Positions 16,641-25,540 of a stretch of DNA of 64,000 nucleotides are shown here, piece by piece (within the stretch, counting starts at the first letter, position 1; each line of letters begins with the position of its first letter). The notes below the pieces were generated by a model. The model was not told the origin of the DNA. It saw only the letters and a list, made by a program, of their open reading frames with translations, and made no database searches. This DNA comes from JASLZO01 sp965247995 (GTDB lineage Bacteria; Chloroflexota; Dehalococcoidia; UBA6926), in assembly GCA_965247995.1 (NCBI GenBank), contig OZ252041.1:806001-870000 (forward strand). Reading direction: 5' to 3'. The position numbers and the translations under genes were made by a program.

Positions 16641-17272
16641 TGGACCCCGCTCTTGCGTATCCACCACGCACCCAGGACCACCACTACCAGCATCAATGCC
16701 GCCGCCACCAACATCGCCTCGTAGCCGTCCACGAGGTAATTGGGGATGTAGAACGCTGCCGCGAACCCCGCGCCCACCGCCGCCAACACCGGGCGGTGCA
16801 TGATGCCGAACAGGACGTATCCGAGCGACACGATGCCGATGGCGACGCCCGGAATGGCGTCGCCATCTTCCGTATTCCACATCCCCGCGGCCGCCGGAAT
16901 GAGGAACGTCGCTACGACCACTACGAGCCAGTAGAGGAACACCCGAATACCGGCGCTACGAGCAGCGTCGCCTGCTGCGATTTTCCTCCCGGCGCGGTGT
17001 CCGATGAACCCGCTTCCCACGATACCCGGCACCATCAGGACGCCCCAGAGCACCCCGAAAATCCACGGGCTGCGCTCCGCGAATTCGGATGCCAGCGTCA
17101 GGATGGCGTACTGGGAGACGACTCCCAGCGAGGCGATCGCGGCCCAAAGGAGCATTATCGTCGCCGTCCCGGCGACGTACATGGAGCTCCGCGCCCGGTC
17201 CATGGTCTGGTGGATGTCGCGCCAGGCCTCTTCGGGTGTGCCCGCCCCCGTCTCGGCGTCCGACGCTTCCAT
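16637..17272 (-). CDS. Integral membrane protein co-encoded with winged-helix regulator
   Basis: About 211 residues, with six predicted hydrophobic segments after a soluble start (WRDIHQTMDRARSSMYVAGTATIMLLWAAIASLG). Proteins of this type sit next to HTH_34 regulators in many genomes and may sense a membrane signal for them. The ATG at 17272 has AGGAG eight bases upstream and is preferred over an ATG 21 bases earlier. The gene overlaps the regulator by four bases. Confidence 0.8.
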   Translation of the reverse strand: MEASDAETGAGTPEEAWRDIHQTMDRARSSMYVAGTATIMLLWAAIASLGVVSQYAILTLASEFAERSPWIFGVLWGVLMVPGIVGSGFIGHRAGRKIAAGDAARSAGIRVFLYWLVVVVATFLIPAAAGMWNTEDGDAIPGVAIGIVSLGYVLFGIMHRPVLAAVGAGFAAAFYIPNYLVDGYEAMLVAAALMLVVVVLGAWWIRKSGVH

Positions 17273-17357
17273 TGGGCTTCTCCTTGTCGTCATGTCAGTG
17301 GTGGCATGAGCACCGGCGCGGAAACCACTCGTTGACTGTTCCTGCGCCTGCCGTTAC

Positions 17358-17395
17358 TGTACCGCAAAGTAGTTTGTAACGTAAAGTTCGAGAGT
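17358..17395. promoter_or_regulatory. Possible operator in the divergent regulator/exporter gap
   Basis: The 143-base gap between the two divergent units is notably AT-rich at 17358-17395. It holds the direct repeat AAAGT twice, 14 bases apart, and the palindrome-like GTAACGTAAAG. This is where the winged-helix protein encoded on the left would be expected to bind to control both units. The call rests on position and composition only. Confidence 0.3.
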
Positions 17396-17415
17396 CATCG
17401 AGGTGGGGGCAGGGC

Positions 17416-18363
17416 ATGAGCATGGAACCTCTTGACGCCTTTGCGGTGCAGGTGGCATCGCTGCGGAAGGTGTACGGCGACGTGGTGGCCTTGGACGACG
17501 TGAGTTTCGAGGTGGAGCGGGGCAGCGTGTTCTGCATCATCGGCCCCAACGGGGCTGGCAAGACCACGGCTATCGAGTGCCTCGAAGGGTTGCGCGAGCC
17601 GGATGGCGGCTCCGTCAAGGTGGCCGGGCTGGACCCGATAGCCGACCGCGCGAGGTTCGTCCACAAGATCGGAGTGCAGTTGCAGGAGATCGGGATTCCC
17701 CCGCGCATGAGGACGCGAGAGGCGCTCAACCTGTTCGCTGCGTTCTACCGGACGTCCATCGACCAGTCGGAGTTGAGCGATGAGTTGGGGCTTGATGCGA
17801 GTCTGTCGAAACCGTATGGCTCGCTTTCGGGCGGTCAGAAGCGGCGGGTGAACATCGCGCTGGCCCTGGTGGGCGACCCCGAGATCGTGTTCCTGGACGA
17901 ACCGACCACCGGCCTCGACCCGGAGTCCCGCTTCCGGTTCTGGGACTACGTCAGGCGGCAGAACGCCCGCGGCAAGACGATCGTGGCGACGACGCATTAC
18001 CTGGAAGAGGCGCACGAATACTGCGACGCGGTCCTGCTGATGAACGAAGGCCGGGTGGTGACGTCTGGGCCGCCTGATCGCCTGATCGCGGAGTCGGGGT
18101 TGGCGGCGCGCGTGGTCCTGCCGCGAGCGGCGCTCGGGACCGTCGGAGAGGACGATTTGGCGGCGCTACCAGGCGCCACGCGCGTCCGCGGAACGGAGGC
18201 CTCCTTCTATGTCTATGGGGATGGCAACGTGGTGCGCGACGTTTCTGACTTTCTGAGCGAGAGGGGGATTTCACCTGGGGTGATCGAGGCGCGGCCTGCG
18301 AACCTGGACGACATCTACTTTCTTGCCGTCGGGAATAAAGACCCGCGAGGAGGGCGGGAATGA
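17416..18363 (+). CDS. ABC transporter ATP-binding protein (DrrA-like exporter type)
   Basis: All nucleotide-binding motifs are intact: Walker A GPNGAGKT at 43-50, signature LSGGQ at 137-141, Walker B IVFLDEP with D161/E162, and the switch His194 in TTHYLEEA. The C-terminal 80 residues form the extra domain usual in DrrA/NodI-type exporter ATPases. It is followed by one ABC-2 permease gene overlapping by four bases (ATGA), so the transporter is a half-size heteromeric pair. The substrate may be a drug, lipid or cell-wall intermediate. It is probably controlled by the divergently encoded winged-helix protein. Confidence 0.95.
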   Translation: MSMEPLDAFAVQVASLRKVYGDVVALDDVSFEVERGSVFCIIGPNGAGKTTAIECLEGLREPDGGSVKVAGLDPIADRARFVHKIGVQLQEIGIPPRMRTREALNLFAAFYRTSIDQSELSDELGLDASLSKPYGSLSGGQKRRVNIALALVGDPEIVFLDEPTTGLDPESRFRFWDYVRRQNARGKTIVATTHYLEEAHEYCDAVLLMNEGRVVTSGPPDRLIAESGLAARVVLPRAALGTVGEDDLAALPGATRVRGTEASFYVYGDGNVVRDVSDFLSERGISPGVIEARPANLDDIYFLAVGNKDPRGGRE

Positions 18364-19148
18364 ACTCGACAGCCCTTCGCAGGCTGGTCTACACGGAACT
18401 GCTCTTGGCGCTGCGCGAGCCGGTCGCCATGTTCCTGTCGGTGATACTGCCTCTGGCGGTGTTCCTCGCCCTAGGGTTCTCGGTCGGCAGCACCGAGATT
18501 CCGGTGGACAGGGACGAGGGGATTGTGGAGCTGTTTCATGTGAGGGACGTCCTGCTCGCCGGCAACATCGCCTGGGTGACGGCGGTATTCGGCATCATCG
18601 CGTTGCCGCAGACGCTGGTGGAGTTTCGCCAGCACGGGACGTTCCGGCGTTACCGGGTGACGCCGATGCCGGCTTCCATGCTCATCCTCGCACCGCTGGC
18701 GGTGGGCGGGGCGGTGATCGTCGTGTCTCTGGTCCTAATGCTCGTGGTGGGATGGTTGGTATTCGACATACGCTTCGCGGGCAACGCAGCGATGGTGGCG
18801 CTGGCGGTGTTGGTTTCGTACCTGGCGTTTGCCGCTTTGGGGACCGCGATCACTGCTCGGACCCGCAGTACGCGAACGGCGTTGGGGCTGGGGCTTGCGG
18901 TGTTCGCGCCCATGTTCGTGCTGAGCGGCGCGTTCGGCCCGAGGGAGACCTTTCCCGACGCGCTCCAACGTGTGGGCGACTGGCTGCCGATGACGCACGC
19001 CTACGATCTGCTCACGTTCCTCTGGCTTGGCGCGACCTGGGGTGTGGAGACGACTATAGCCACGCCCATCTGGGTCTCGTTTGTCTATTTGGGAGCGATC
19101 GCGGCGGTGTGTGTGGCCGCGAGCGTACGACTGTTCCGGTGGGAGTAG
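18360..19148 (+). CDS. ABC-2 type transporter permease
   Basis: A 262-residue protein with six membrane helices. It has the ABC-2 permease pattern: an N-terminal helix (EPVAMFLSVILPLAVFLALG), an extracytoplasmic loop, and a conserved RRYRVTPMP segment just inside the membrane that contacts the ATPase. A late PMFVLSGAF motif and an LPMTHAYDLL segment are typical of DrrB-like proteins. Its ATG overlaps the ATPase stop. Confidence 0.93.
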   Translation: MNSTALRRLVYTELLLALREPVAMFLSVILPLAVFLALGFSVGSTEIPVDRDEGIVELFHVRDVLLAGNIAWVTAVFGIIALPQTLVEFRQHGTFRRYRVTPMPASMLILAPLAVGGAVIVVSLVLMLVVGWLVFDIRFAGNAAMVALAVLVSYLAFAALGTAITARTRSTRTALGLGLAVFAPMFVLSGAFGPRETFPDALQRVGDWLPMTHAYDLLTFLWLGATWGVETTIATPIWVSFVYLGAIAAVCVAASVRLFRWE

Positions 19149-19285
19149 ATCGACCCGGGAGTAGACTTCCGGTCCGTATCGTGCATTGTGAGCGAGAGCG
19201 GAACGTGGACCGCCAGCGAAGGTCCATGATTCTGAGTGGTTTGGTGGACCCGCGATGTTGAACGCGAATAGTTCGGAGCGTAAGG

Positions 19286-21082
19286 GTGAATAGACTGCTG
19301 GCCGTGATGGTCGTGCTCGTGTTCGGTTCATTGTTTTGCGCGTGCGGGACAACGGACAGGCCTGATGCCGGTCCCCCATCCGCGACGGACCTGCTCGCTC
19401 ATGCTCAAGAGGCGATGGACCAGCAGCGGTTCCGGGGCGGCGGAGCCCTCGCACCATCGGATCCTGAACCAGCATTCACCTATGTTCCCGGCCTCACGCT
19501 CCTCCAAGACATAAGTGGCGAATGGCCCCGATACCTGCTCCTCTCAGACGAGGCTATCTTTTCCTCGGGTGGCGGCACTCGTTGGCTCGTGTCGCCTCAG
19601 GACTCGACCGCTACGGTCTTCTTGGGCGTTACGTCAGACCCGCGGTTCGCACTCCGTTTCGCCACTGCTCCAGAGATCGTCGGGGAGGAAGCCATTGACG
19701 ATCGCACTCACCTGATCGTGTCTGTCGGCCTCGATGCCGAGGCGATCCTGGACATGACGCCTCCGCCGGAGCCGTACGTCCGCATTGGCTTGGGGTTCCC
19801 ATACCCGGAAGGGGCGGATGCCAGAGAGCTTGAGGAGTTGGGTTATGAGGTGTTCGGCTCCCTGCTGAAGGATTCCGCCCAGTGGGAGGCGTTCAAGGGA
19901 ACCTACCAGCTGAGCTTCTCTGAACGGGCCGACCGTCCAGGTCAGCCGCGGAGCGAATGGGACGTACGAGTCACCGTCATCGTCCGCGAGGCCATCGCCC
20001 TGGAAGCTTCGGCTAAGCAGGAGCTCCGGGCTGCCTTGGAAGCTTACGGCGCTGACCCAGACCTCATCGAGAACGCAAGTATCAGACCCGTTGTGCAGGA
20101 TTCAGGTGAGGACATGCGTCAGCAGCTGCGAGACCTGAAGGTCCGATTGTGGATAGACGTGGAAACGGGCCTGGTCGGTCGTTTAGCGATCAGTCCAGTC
20201 TCTTCAGACTCGGATGAACAGTATGTGATCGGGTTCTGGGGCTACGGTGACGACATAGAGTTGCGGGCACCCGCGGACGTCATGGATGCCCGGCGGGCTG
20301 ACGCCTTCAATAGGGTAGCGCAACGCGGCTTTGGGGTGCTCAACGAGGCGCTGCGGCATCACGAGGGGCAACACGGCCGCTACCCGGATGCGCTGACGCC
20401 CGAGACGGTTGGGGATGCTCTGGAGGCCCTGGGGCTCGCCTGGCCTACGAACCCGTTCACCAACGCCCCCATGCGCCACGCACCAGGTAGCCCGGGCGAT
20501 TTCCGCTACACGGGGTATGGGAACGACTACTCGCTCCAGATCCACGGCTGGGACCTTCCGACGGTGTCCAAAACGGCGGAGTCCGTTGGAGTAGAGGAAG
20601 CTCCGAAACCGAGCACCCTGGAGGGGGACCTGGATTACGTCAGGTCTTTGGATTTTCCCGTGTTCTGGCTGGGGCTGAGGTCTGGTGCACCGGCCCAGAA
20701 CGAGGCGGCACTCCCTTCGCTGATGCTGACGGAGGTTGCCGCATGCGCACCGGAGCCGGTTTGCATCTGGCCCGTCCGCTTCACCTACGGGACGGCGGAA
20801 CATGGCTCGAGGCTCTTGTCGTTTTTGGAGCGGCCACGCGGCGAAAGCGACGTTTCCGAAGGTAGGCTAACCGAAGTAGCTGGGCTCGAGGGGACCTTGC
20901 TGGTCGTCACTCGGCCACTGCCTTACCGGGCCGATCTCTCCGTATGGCAGGCCACTGTATGGCTGCCGGAAAGCGTCATACGAGTCGCGGCAACTACCAT
21001 CTCGGGGGACCCTCAGGGGAATCCGTTTAATAGCGAGATCGGTCTCACTGCCACTATCCGCTTGCTCATGGCGCTGCGATAG
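19286..21082 (+). CDS. Large lipoprotein with a GspG-like C-terminal segment
   Basis: A 598-residue lipoprotein starting at GTG, with a signal peptide ending in a Cys-rich lipobox around C20. The N-terminal half (about 35-330) resembles LolA/LppX-like lipoprotein-carrier folds in its alternating strands (RYLLLSDEAIFSSGGGTRWLVSPQDSTATV), but this is a weak impression. At about 340-425 there is a segment like the globular end of type II pseudopilins: HHEGQHGRYPDALT ... AWPTNPFTNAPM ... PGDFRYTGYGNDYSLQIHGWD. No pilin leader precedes it, so the domain has been borrowed. Function unknown. Confidence 0.8.
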   Translation: MNRLLAVMVVLVFGSLFCACGTTDRPDAGPPSATDLLAHAQEAMDQQRFRGGGALAPSDPEPAFTYVPGLTLLQDISGEWPRYLLLSDEAIFSSGGGTRWLVSPQDSTATVFLGVTSDPRFALRFATAPEIVGEEAIDDRTHLIVSVGLDAEAILDMTPPPEPYVRIGLGFPYPEGADARELEELGYEVFGSLLKDSAQWEAFKGTYQLSFSERADRPGQPRSEWDVRVTVIVREAIALEASAKQELRAALEAYGADPDLIENASIRPVVQDSGEDMRQQLRDLKVRLWIDVETGLVGRLAISPVSSDSDEQYVIGFWGYGDDIELRAPADVMDARRADAFNRVAQRGFGVLNEALRHHEGQHGRYPDALTPETVGDALEALGLAWPTNPFTNAPMRHAPGSPGDFRYTGYGNDYSLQIHGWDLPTVSKTAESVGVEEAPKPSTLEGDLDYVRSLDFPVFWLGLRSGAPAQNEAALPSLMLTEVAACAPEPVCIWPVRFTYGTAEHGSRLLSFLERPRGESDVSEGRLTEVAGLEGTLLVVTRPLPYRADLSVWQATVWLPESVIRVAATTISGDPQGNPFNSEIGLTATIRLLMALR

Positions 21083-21196
21083 ATCGCCTCTCGGACGCAT
21101 ATTTCGATCGGAGGATGCGGCGGCGCGGCCCGAGTGATGTCCGTCCTGCCGCGTTACGAACACGGCGGTGTCGACGAAATCACGCGTTGTGCGCAC
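21083..21196 (-). pseudogene. Truncated PIN-domain (VapC-like) toxin start
   Basis: From a GTG at 21196 the minus strand reads RTTRDFVDTAVFVTRQDG, the first strand of a PIN domain with its catalytic Asp (FVDTAVFV). Similarity to the family is lost after about 25 codons, and only 114 bases remain before the convergent lipoprotein gene begins. It overlaps the end of the antitoxin-like frame as in vapBC operons. The toxin is therefore reduced to an N-terminal stump. The match is short, so chance similarity is possible. Confidence 0.35.
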
Positions 21197-21458
21197 CGGA
21201 GGCCCGTGGCGCTTCGATGACCTGTAGGTGGGGGCCTAGTCTGGTTCGCGTTCGAGGACCGCGTAGGGCATCGTAGGGGCGGAAGAACGCCTCGATATTG
21301 GCCAGCGATGCGAGGGGTCCGGCGCGCTGTCGTTGTTCAAGGCGGTCTTGGGCGGCCTTCCGGAGCCAGGCGCTGAGGTTCATGCCCTCTCGTTGTGCTT
21401 GGTGAACGATCCGATCCGATCGCGGTCCTCATCGGGGGTCGCGATGGAATCTGGCCAT
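21180..21458 (-). pseudogene. Decayed ribbon-helix-helix antitoxin
   Basis: The frame 21180-21383 encodes MNLSAWLRKAAQDRLEQRQR followed by a toxin-binding-like tail, a clear antitoxin pattern whose beginning is missing. Reading upstream in frame gives DRIVHQAQREG directly before it, then a TGA, and before that an ATG (21458) with MARFHRDPR. Removing one C of a C-run and one copy of a duplicated CGGAT would restore a continuous MARFHRDPDEDRDRIVHQAQREG start. Two small indels seem to have disrupted the gene. No intact toxin follows. Confidence 0.5.
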
Positions 21459-21570
21459 TCTTGGTCCTGCCCGGTCTTTGGGATGCGCATGTATGTTACG
21501 CATGATCGCCCAGGGGGCCACTTGGCACGCACATGCTTGCGTGTTCCAACAGCAGGGGAAGGCAGCGAAC

Positions 21571-22836
21571 ATGCAGCTCACGCACTTGATTCACCGGGTC
21601 ACGCGGATCGAGGAGGGGAGCCGGACGGAGCTGGGCGGCGACGGGGTGCTGCGGGTCGACGTGGCGGGGCTGCGCGAGCAGGTGCTCCAGGACCGGCGGT
21701 TGGCGGACGTGCAGGTGGAGGTGTTGTCGCCGGACGTTCCGGCGCGGGCCGGGGCGGTGTTCGATGTGGTGGAGCCGCGGGCGAAGGAGCCGGGGTCCGG
21801 CAGCGATTTCCCGGGGTTGCTGGGGCTGATGGCGATCGCGGGTAGCGGGTCGACGCACGTGCTGGCGGGGACGGCGGTGACGGTGGTGGACCCGCTTGCG
21901 GACCCGAGCGCCGGCGCACAGGTGTTGGAGCTTGGCGCGGAGGCGTCGGCGGCGACGCCGTACGGAGCCCTCTGGCACGTCGTGGTAACGCCGGTACCGG
22001 TGGTCGGGGTGGACGAGAGCGCGATCCGGAACGCGGCGAGGCTGGCGTCGGTGCGAGCAGCGACGTACTTGGGGAGCGTGGGTATTGGGGTCGCGCCGGA
22101 CGATGTGGAGACGTTCGAGACGGGCGGGTTGGGGTCGGTCCCATCGGGACGGCCTCGCGTCGCGTTCATCGGGCAGGTGCTGGCGCACCACCGATATATC
22201 GAGCCGGACGAGCCGATCCTCTATGGCAGTTCGACGCACGGGTTTCTGCCGACCGTCTTGCATCCCAACGAATGGATCGACGGCGCGGTGGTGTGCTCGT
22301 ACCGGAACCTGGGGGTCGAGACGTATTTTCACCAGAACCACCCGATCATCCTCGAGTTGCTGCGGCGCCACCGGCTGGGTGAGTTGACGTTCGTGGGCGT
22401 GGTCGCGACGGCGTCCGCGTCGCTCGACGACGAACGACACCGGAACTGCGCGATCGCGGCGCACCTGGCGAGCGACGTGTTGGAGGCCGACGCGGCGGTC
22501 CTGACGAGCTACGGGGGCGGCGCGCCGCATGCCGACATGGGTCAGACGGCACGGTTGTGCGAGGGGGCCGGGGTGCGGACGACGGTGCTGGTTGCCGAGA
22601 TGGCCCGAGACCGGCGGGTCGAGTCGGCGAACATCTTTGCGTACCCGGAGGTCGACGCGGCGGTGGTGATCGGCGGGAGCGACACCTCGTGGGACCTGAA
22701 GCCGGTGGAGCGTGTGGTCGCAGCGACGGCGGAGTACGCGGACGCATTGGCGACGATGCAGGTGCTTGGGGCCGGCTCGCTGTCCGGCGCGACGAACCAG
22801 CAGGGGGCGTCACGGATCCGGGCTGCGACGTACTAG
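21571..22836 (+). CDS. Glycine/sarcosine/betaine reductase component B-like protein (GrdE/PrdA family)
   Basis: A 421-residue protein that follows GrdE from end to end. Signatures are VFDVVEPRAKEPGSGSDFPGLLG, a hydrophobic VLAGTAVTVVDP, the ligand-side AGLRAATYLG-like segment (RLASVRAATYLGS), DGAVVCSYRNLGVETYFHQNHPIILELLRRH, and SYGGGAPHADM. In glycine-type reductases GrdE is cleaved at a Cys to make a carbonyl-bearing subunit that binds the amine; Cys242 in DGAVVCSY is the candidate here. The partner selenoprotein GrdB and components A and C are absent nearby. The ATG at 21571 matches the family start; the frame is open further upstream. Role in this organism unknown. Confidence 0.85.
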   Translation: MQLTHLIHRVTRIEEGSRTELGGDGVLRVDVAGLREQVLQDRRLADVQVEVLSPDVPARAGAVFDVVEPRAKEPGSGSDFPGLLGLMAIAGSGSTHVLAGTAVTVVDPLADPSAGAQVLELGAEASAATPYGALWHVVVTPVPVVGVDESAIRNAARLASVRAATYLGSVGIGVAPDDVETFETGGLGSVPSGRPRVAFIGQVLAHHRYIEPDEPILYGSSTHGFLPTVLHPNEWIDGAVVCSYRNLGVETYFHQNHPIILELLRRHRLGELTFVGVVATASASLDDERHRNCAIAAHLASDVLEADAAVLTSYGGGAPHADMGQTARLCEGAGVRTTVLVAEMARDRRVESANIFAYPEVDAAVVIGGSDTSWDLKPVERVVAATAEYADALATMQVLGAGSLSGATNQQGASRIRAATY

Positions 22837-22963
22837 GGGCGGGGCCGATGAGGGTCGTTGGAGTATCATGGCCCGCAATGTGCGGCCGAGGAGTGGTCGG
22901 CCGATGAGCGGCGTGCCGGGGAATGTGAGAGGCACGCACCGGACCAGGTAAAGGGGTCGCTCC

Positions 22964-25261
22964 ATGGTCAGCTTCCGTTACGGCCGTTGGGATAACACCC
23001 AGGACCCGTTCCCGGCAACGACCGAGGACCTCATGGAGGCCATCAGCGACGACCTGATGAGCCAGGGGGACCTCCAGCGAGCGTTGCGACGGCTGGCGAT
23101 GCGCGGCCTGGAGACTCCGGACGGCCGGAACATCGAGGGTCTGCGGCAGATGTTGGACCGGCTCCGGCAGCAGCGTCAGCAACACCTAGACCAGTACAAC
23201 TTGAACTCCGTGATGGAAGGGATCAAGGAGACCCTCGACGAGATCAAGGGCCTCGAGACGGGCACGCTCGAAGAGCGGCTCCGGGAGGCGCAGAACGCGT
23301 TGGACAACGCGCCTCCGCAGCCCGCCGGCGAAGCTGGCTCGGACGCCGCCGACCAGTCCTCGGAAGGCCAAGAGCAGTCCGCCGCCGCTGGTACTGAGTC
23401 GTCGCGTGCGTCCGCGCAGGAGGACTTGGAGCAGTTCCTCAAGGACCTGGAAGAGGAGCTCCAACGTGCGAAGGAAGCACGGGAGGCACAGGAGCGCGAC
23501 CGCAACGACTCCGGAGACGGGGACGCTGATGGGGCACAGGACTCGTCGTCGTCCGGGCAGCAACCTGGGCAGCGCGGCCAACAGGGTCAGCCGATGGACT
23601 CCTCGACCGCCCAGGCGCTCCGCGGGCTGACGGAACGGAAGATGCAGTTCATGGAAGGCCTGCCGGACGACCCGGGCGGGACGATCCGGGAGTTGGGCGA
23701 GTACGACTTCATGGACGCGGAGGCGCGTGAGAAGTTCAAGGAGTTGTTGGACTCGCTTCGGCAAGAAGCGATGAACTCCTACATGCAGAACATGATGCAG
23801 CAGATGCAGGGGATCACGCCGGAGCAGATGAACGCGACGAAGGAGATGCTCCGGGATTTGAACCAGATGCTGCAGGACCGGATGCAGGGGCAGGAACCGA
23901 AGTTCGACGAGTTCATGCAGAAGTGGGGGCCGCTGTTCGGCGACGACCCACCGCGGAACCTGGACGAGCTGCTCGAACAGATGGCGAGCCAGATGTCCCA
24001 GATGCAGTCGATGGTGGACAGCCTGCCCGAGGACCTGCGTCAGCAGCTCCAAGACACGATGCAGGCAGCGCTGGGCGACCCTGAGCTTCAGCAGGAGCTA
24101 GCCCAGTTGTCGTCGATGATGAACGCGCTGATGCCGATGGAGGACATGCGGCAGAACTACCCGTTCGCGGGCGAGGAGAACCTGTCGTTCGGCGAGGCGA
24201 TGCGGTTGATGGAGGAGTTGCAACGCATCGACGAGCTGGAGGCGCAGATGCGGTCCGCGGAGCGTCGCGGGGATATGGACCAGATCGACGAGGAGCGGCT
24301 GCGGGAGTTACTCGGAGACGAGTCGGCGCGGGACCTGGACTGGTTGAAGCGTCTCCAAGAGGAGCTAGAGAAGGCCGGGTACATCCGGACAAACGACAAG
24401 GACCGGGTCGAGTTGACGCCGAAGGGGATCCGGAAGATCGGGGAGAAGGCGCTGAAGGACCTGTTCTCCAAGCTGCGCGAGGACCGGTTGGGGGCGCACG
24501 AGTTGCCGAAGCACGGGATCTTGGGCGAGAAGACCGAGGAAGACACGAAGCCGTACGAGTTCGGCGACCCGTTCAACATCCATCTGACACGGACGGTGAA
24601 GAACGCGGTGTTCCGCGGCGGGACGGGGACTCCGGTGCGGTTGCAGCCCGAGGACTTCGAGATCTATCGGGACGAGCAGTTGACGCAGGCCAGCACGGTG
24701 ATTCTGTTGGACCAGAGCCGGTCGATGGCGATCAGCGGGAGCTTCGAGGCGGCGAAGAAGGTGGCGTTGGCGCTGCACACGCTGATCAAGATGCAGTACC
24801 CGCGGGACCACCTGTACGTGGTGGGGTTCGCGGACTACGCGTGGGAGTTGAAGGGCGAGGACCTGGTGAAAGCGACGTGGGGCGGGTACTCGCCGGGGAC
24901 GAACATGCAGCACGCGTTGATGCTGTCTCGGCAGTTGCTGAACAAGCACCGGCTCGGGACGCGGCAGGTGATCATGGTGACGGACGGGGAGCCGACGGCG
25001 CATTTGGAAGGTGGGGCGCCGTACTTCACGTATCCACCGAGCCCGCGGACGCTGGACCAGACGCTGCGAGAGGTCCGGCGGTGCACGCAGGAGGGCATCG
25101 TCATCAACGTGTTCATGCTGGAGATGGCGTACTACCTGGTGAACTTTGTGCGTCAGATGACGAAGTTGAACCGTGGTCGGGCGTTCTTCACGTCGCCGGA
25201 CAAGTTGGGCGAGTACGTGTTGGTTGACTACATGAACAACAAGAGTTCGGCGGTGGCCTGA
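22964..25261 (+). CDS. VWA-domain protein with long Gln/Met-rich helical region
   Basis: A 765-residue cytoplasmic protein. An N-terminal helical part (1-130) is followed by an acidic, Ser/Gln-rich linker (about 130-215). A Met/Gln-rich helical stretch (about 255-430) looks coiled-coil. A C-terminal von Willebrand A domain carries a metal site: D583-Q-S585-R-S587, the Thr in SPGTNM and the Asp in TDGEP. Such proteins usually work with MoxR/RavA-type AAA ATPases to remodel or metal-load enzymes. No ATPase gene is adjacent; one is encoded at 62751. The last 17 codons and downstream bases are duplicated at 28241-28314. Confidence 0.9.
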   Translation: MVSFRYGRWDNTQDPFPATTEDLMEAISDDLMSQGDLQRALRRLAMRGLETPDGRNIEGLRQMLDRLRQQRQQHLDQYNLNSVMEGIKETLDEIKGLETGTLEERLREAQNALDNAPPQPAGEAGSDAADQSSEGQEQSAAAGTESSRASAQEDLEQFLKDLEEELQRAKEAREAQERDRNDSGDGDADGAQDSSSSGQQPGQRGQQGQPMDSSTAQALRGLTERKMQFMEGLPDDPGGTIRELGEYDFMDAEAREKFKELLDSLRQEAMNSYMQNMMQQMQGITPEQMNATKEMLRDLNQMLQDRMQGQEPKFDEFMQKWGPLFGDDPPRNLDELLEQMASQMSQMQSMVDSLPEDLRQQLQDTMQAALGDPELQQELAQLSSMMNALMPMEDMRQNYPFAGEENLSFGEAMRLMEELQRIDELEAQMRSAERRGDMDQIDEERLRELLGDESARDLDWLKRLQEELEKAGYIRTNDKDRVELTPKGIRKIGEKALKDLFSKLREDRLGAHELPKHGILGEKTEEDTKPYEFGDPFNIHLTRTVKNAVFRGGTGTPVRLQPEDFEIYRDEQLTQASTVILLDQSRSMAISGSFEAAKKVALALHTLIKMQYPRDHLYVVGFADYAWELKGEDLVKATWGGYSPGTNMQHALMLSRQLLNKHRLGTRQVIMVTDGEPTAHLEGGAPYFTYPPSPRTLDQTLREVRRCTQEGIVINVFMLEMAYYLVNFVRQMTKLNRGRAFFTSPDKLGEYVLVDYMNNKSSAVA

Positions 25262-25410
25262 GGGCCGCTTGCGCGGCGCGTTCCGGCTTAGGCCGTGGGC
25301 GCGCTAATCGGGTGGTGTCCTGTCGGGGGCGCCGCCGGACATTGCTCTAGCAATGGTGGGGGCTGCGCCCGTCACTATCGTCGTCTGACGATGTCTGTTG
25401 GTCTCCGGTT
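25207..25410. repeat. Left copy of a duplicated VWA gene 3' end
   Basis: Bases 25207-25280 (the last 17 codons of the VWA gene, its TGA and 19 bases beyond) match 28241-28314 without gaps at 70 of 74 positions. Similarity then becomes patchy and reappears as a 22-base block at 25389-25410 matching 28441-28462 with one mismatch. Just after the stop lies a small inverted repeat (GCCGC-TTGC-GCGGC). The pair brackets about 3 kb of accessory DNA. Confidence 0.92.
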
Positions 25411-25540
25411 TCTGGAGGAGCTCAACCGAGAGTTTGTATCTCAGCTCTTCAAGGACATCCAATACCATGTTCGTCAAGATGGTTCTTGACGTTTCGATGT
25501 CATTCCCCATAATGGACTCACATTAGAGGGGAGATACATC

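Noticed and set aside
25304..25510. A 68-codon - strand frame just before the antitoxin gene
   Set aside because: No RBS or motif, and it overlaps the patchy duplicated sequence downstream of the VWA gene.
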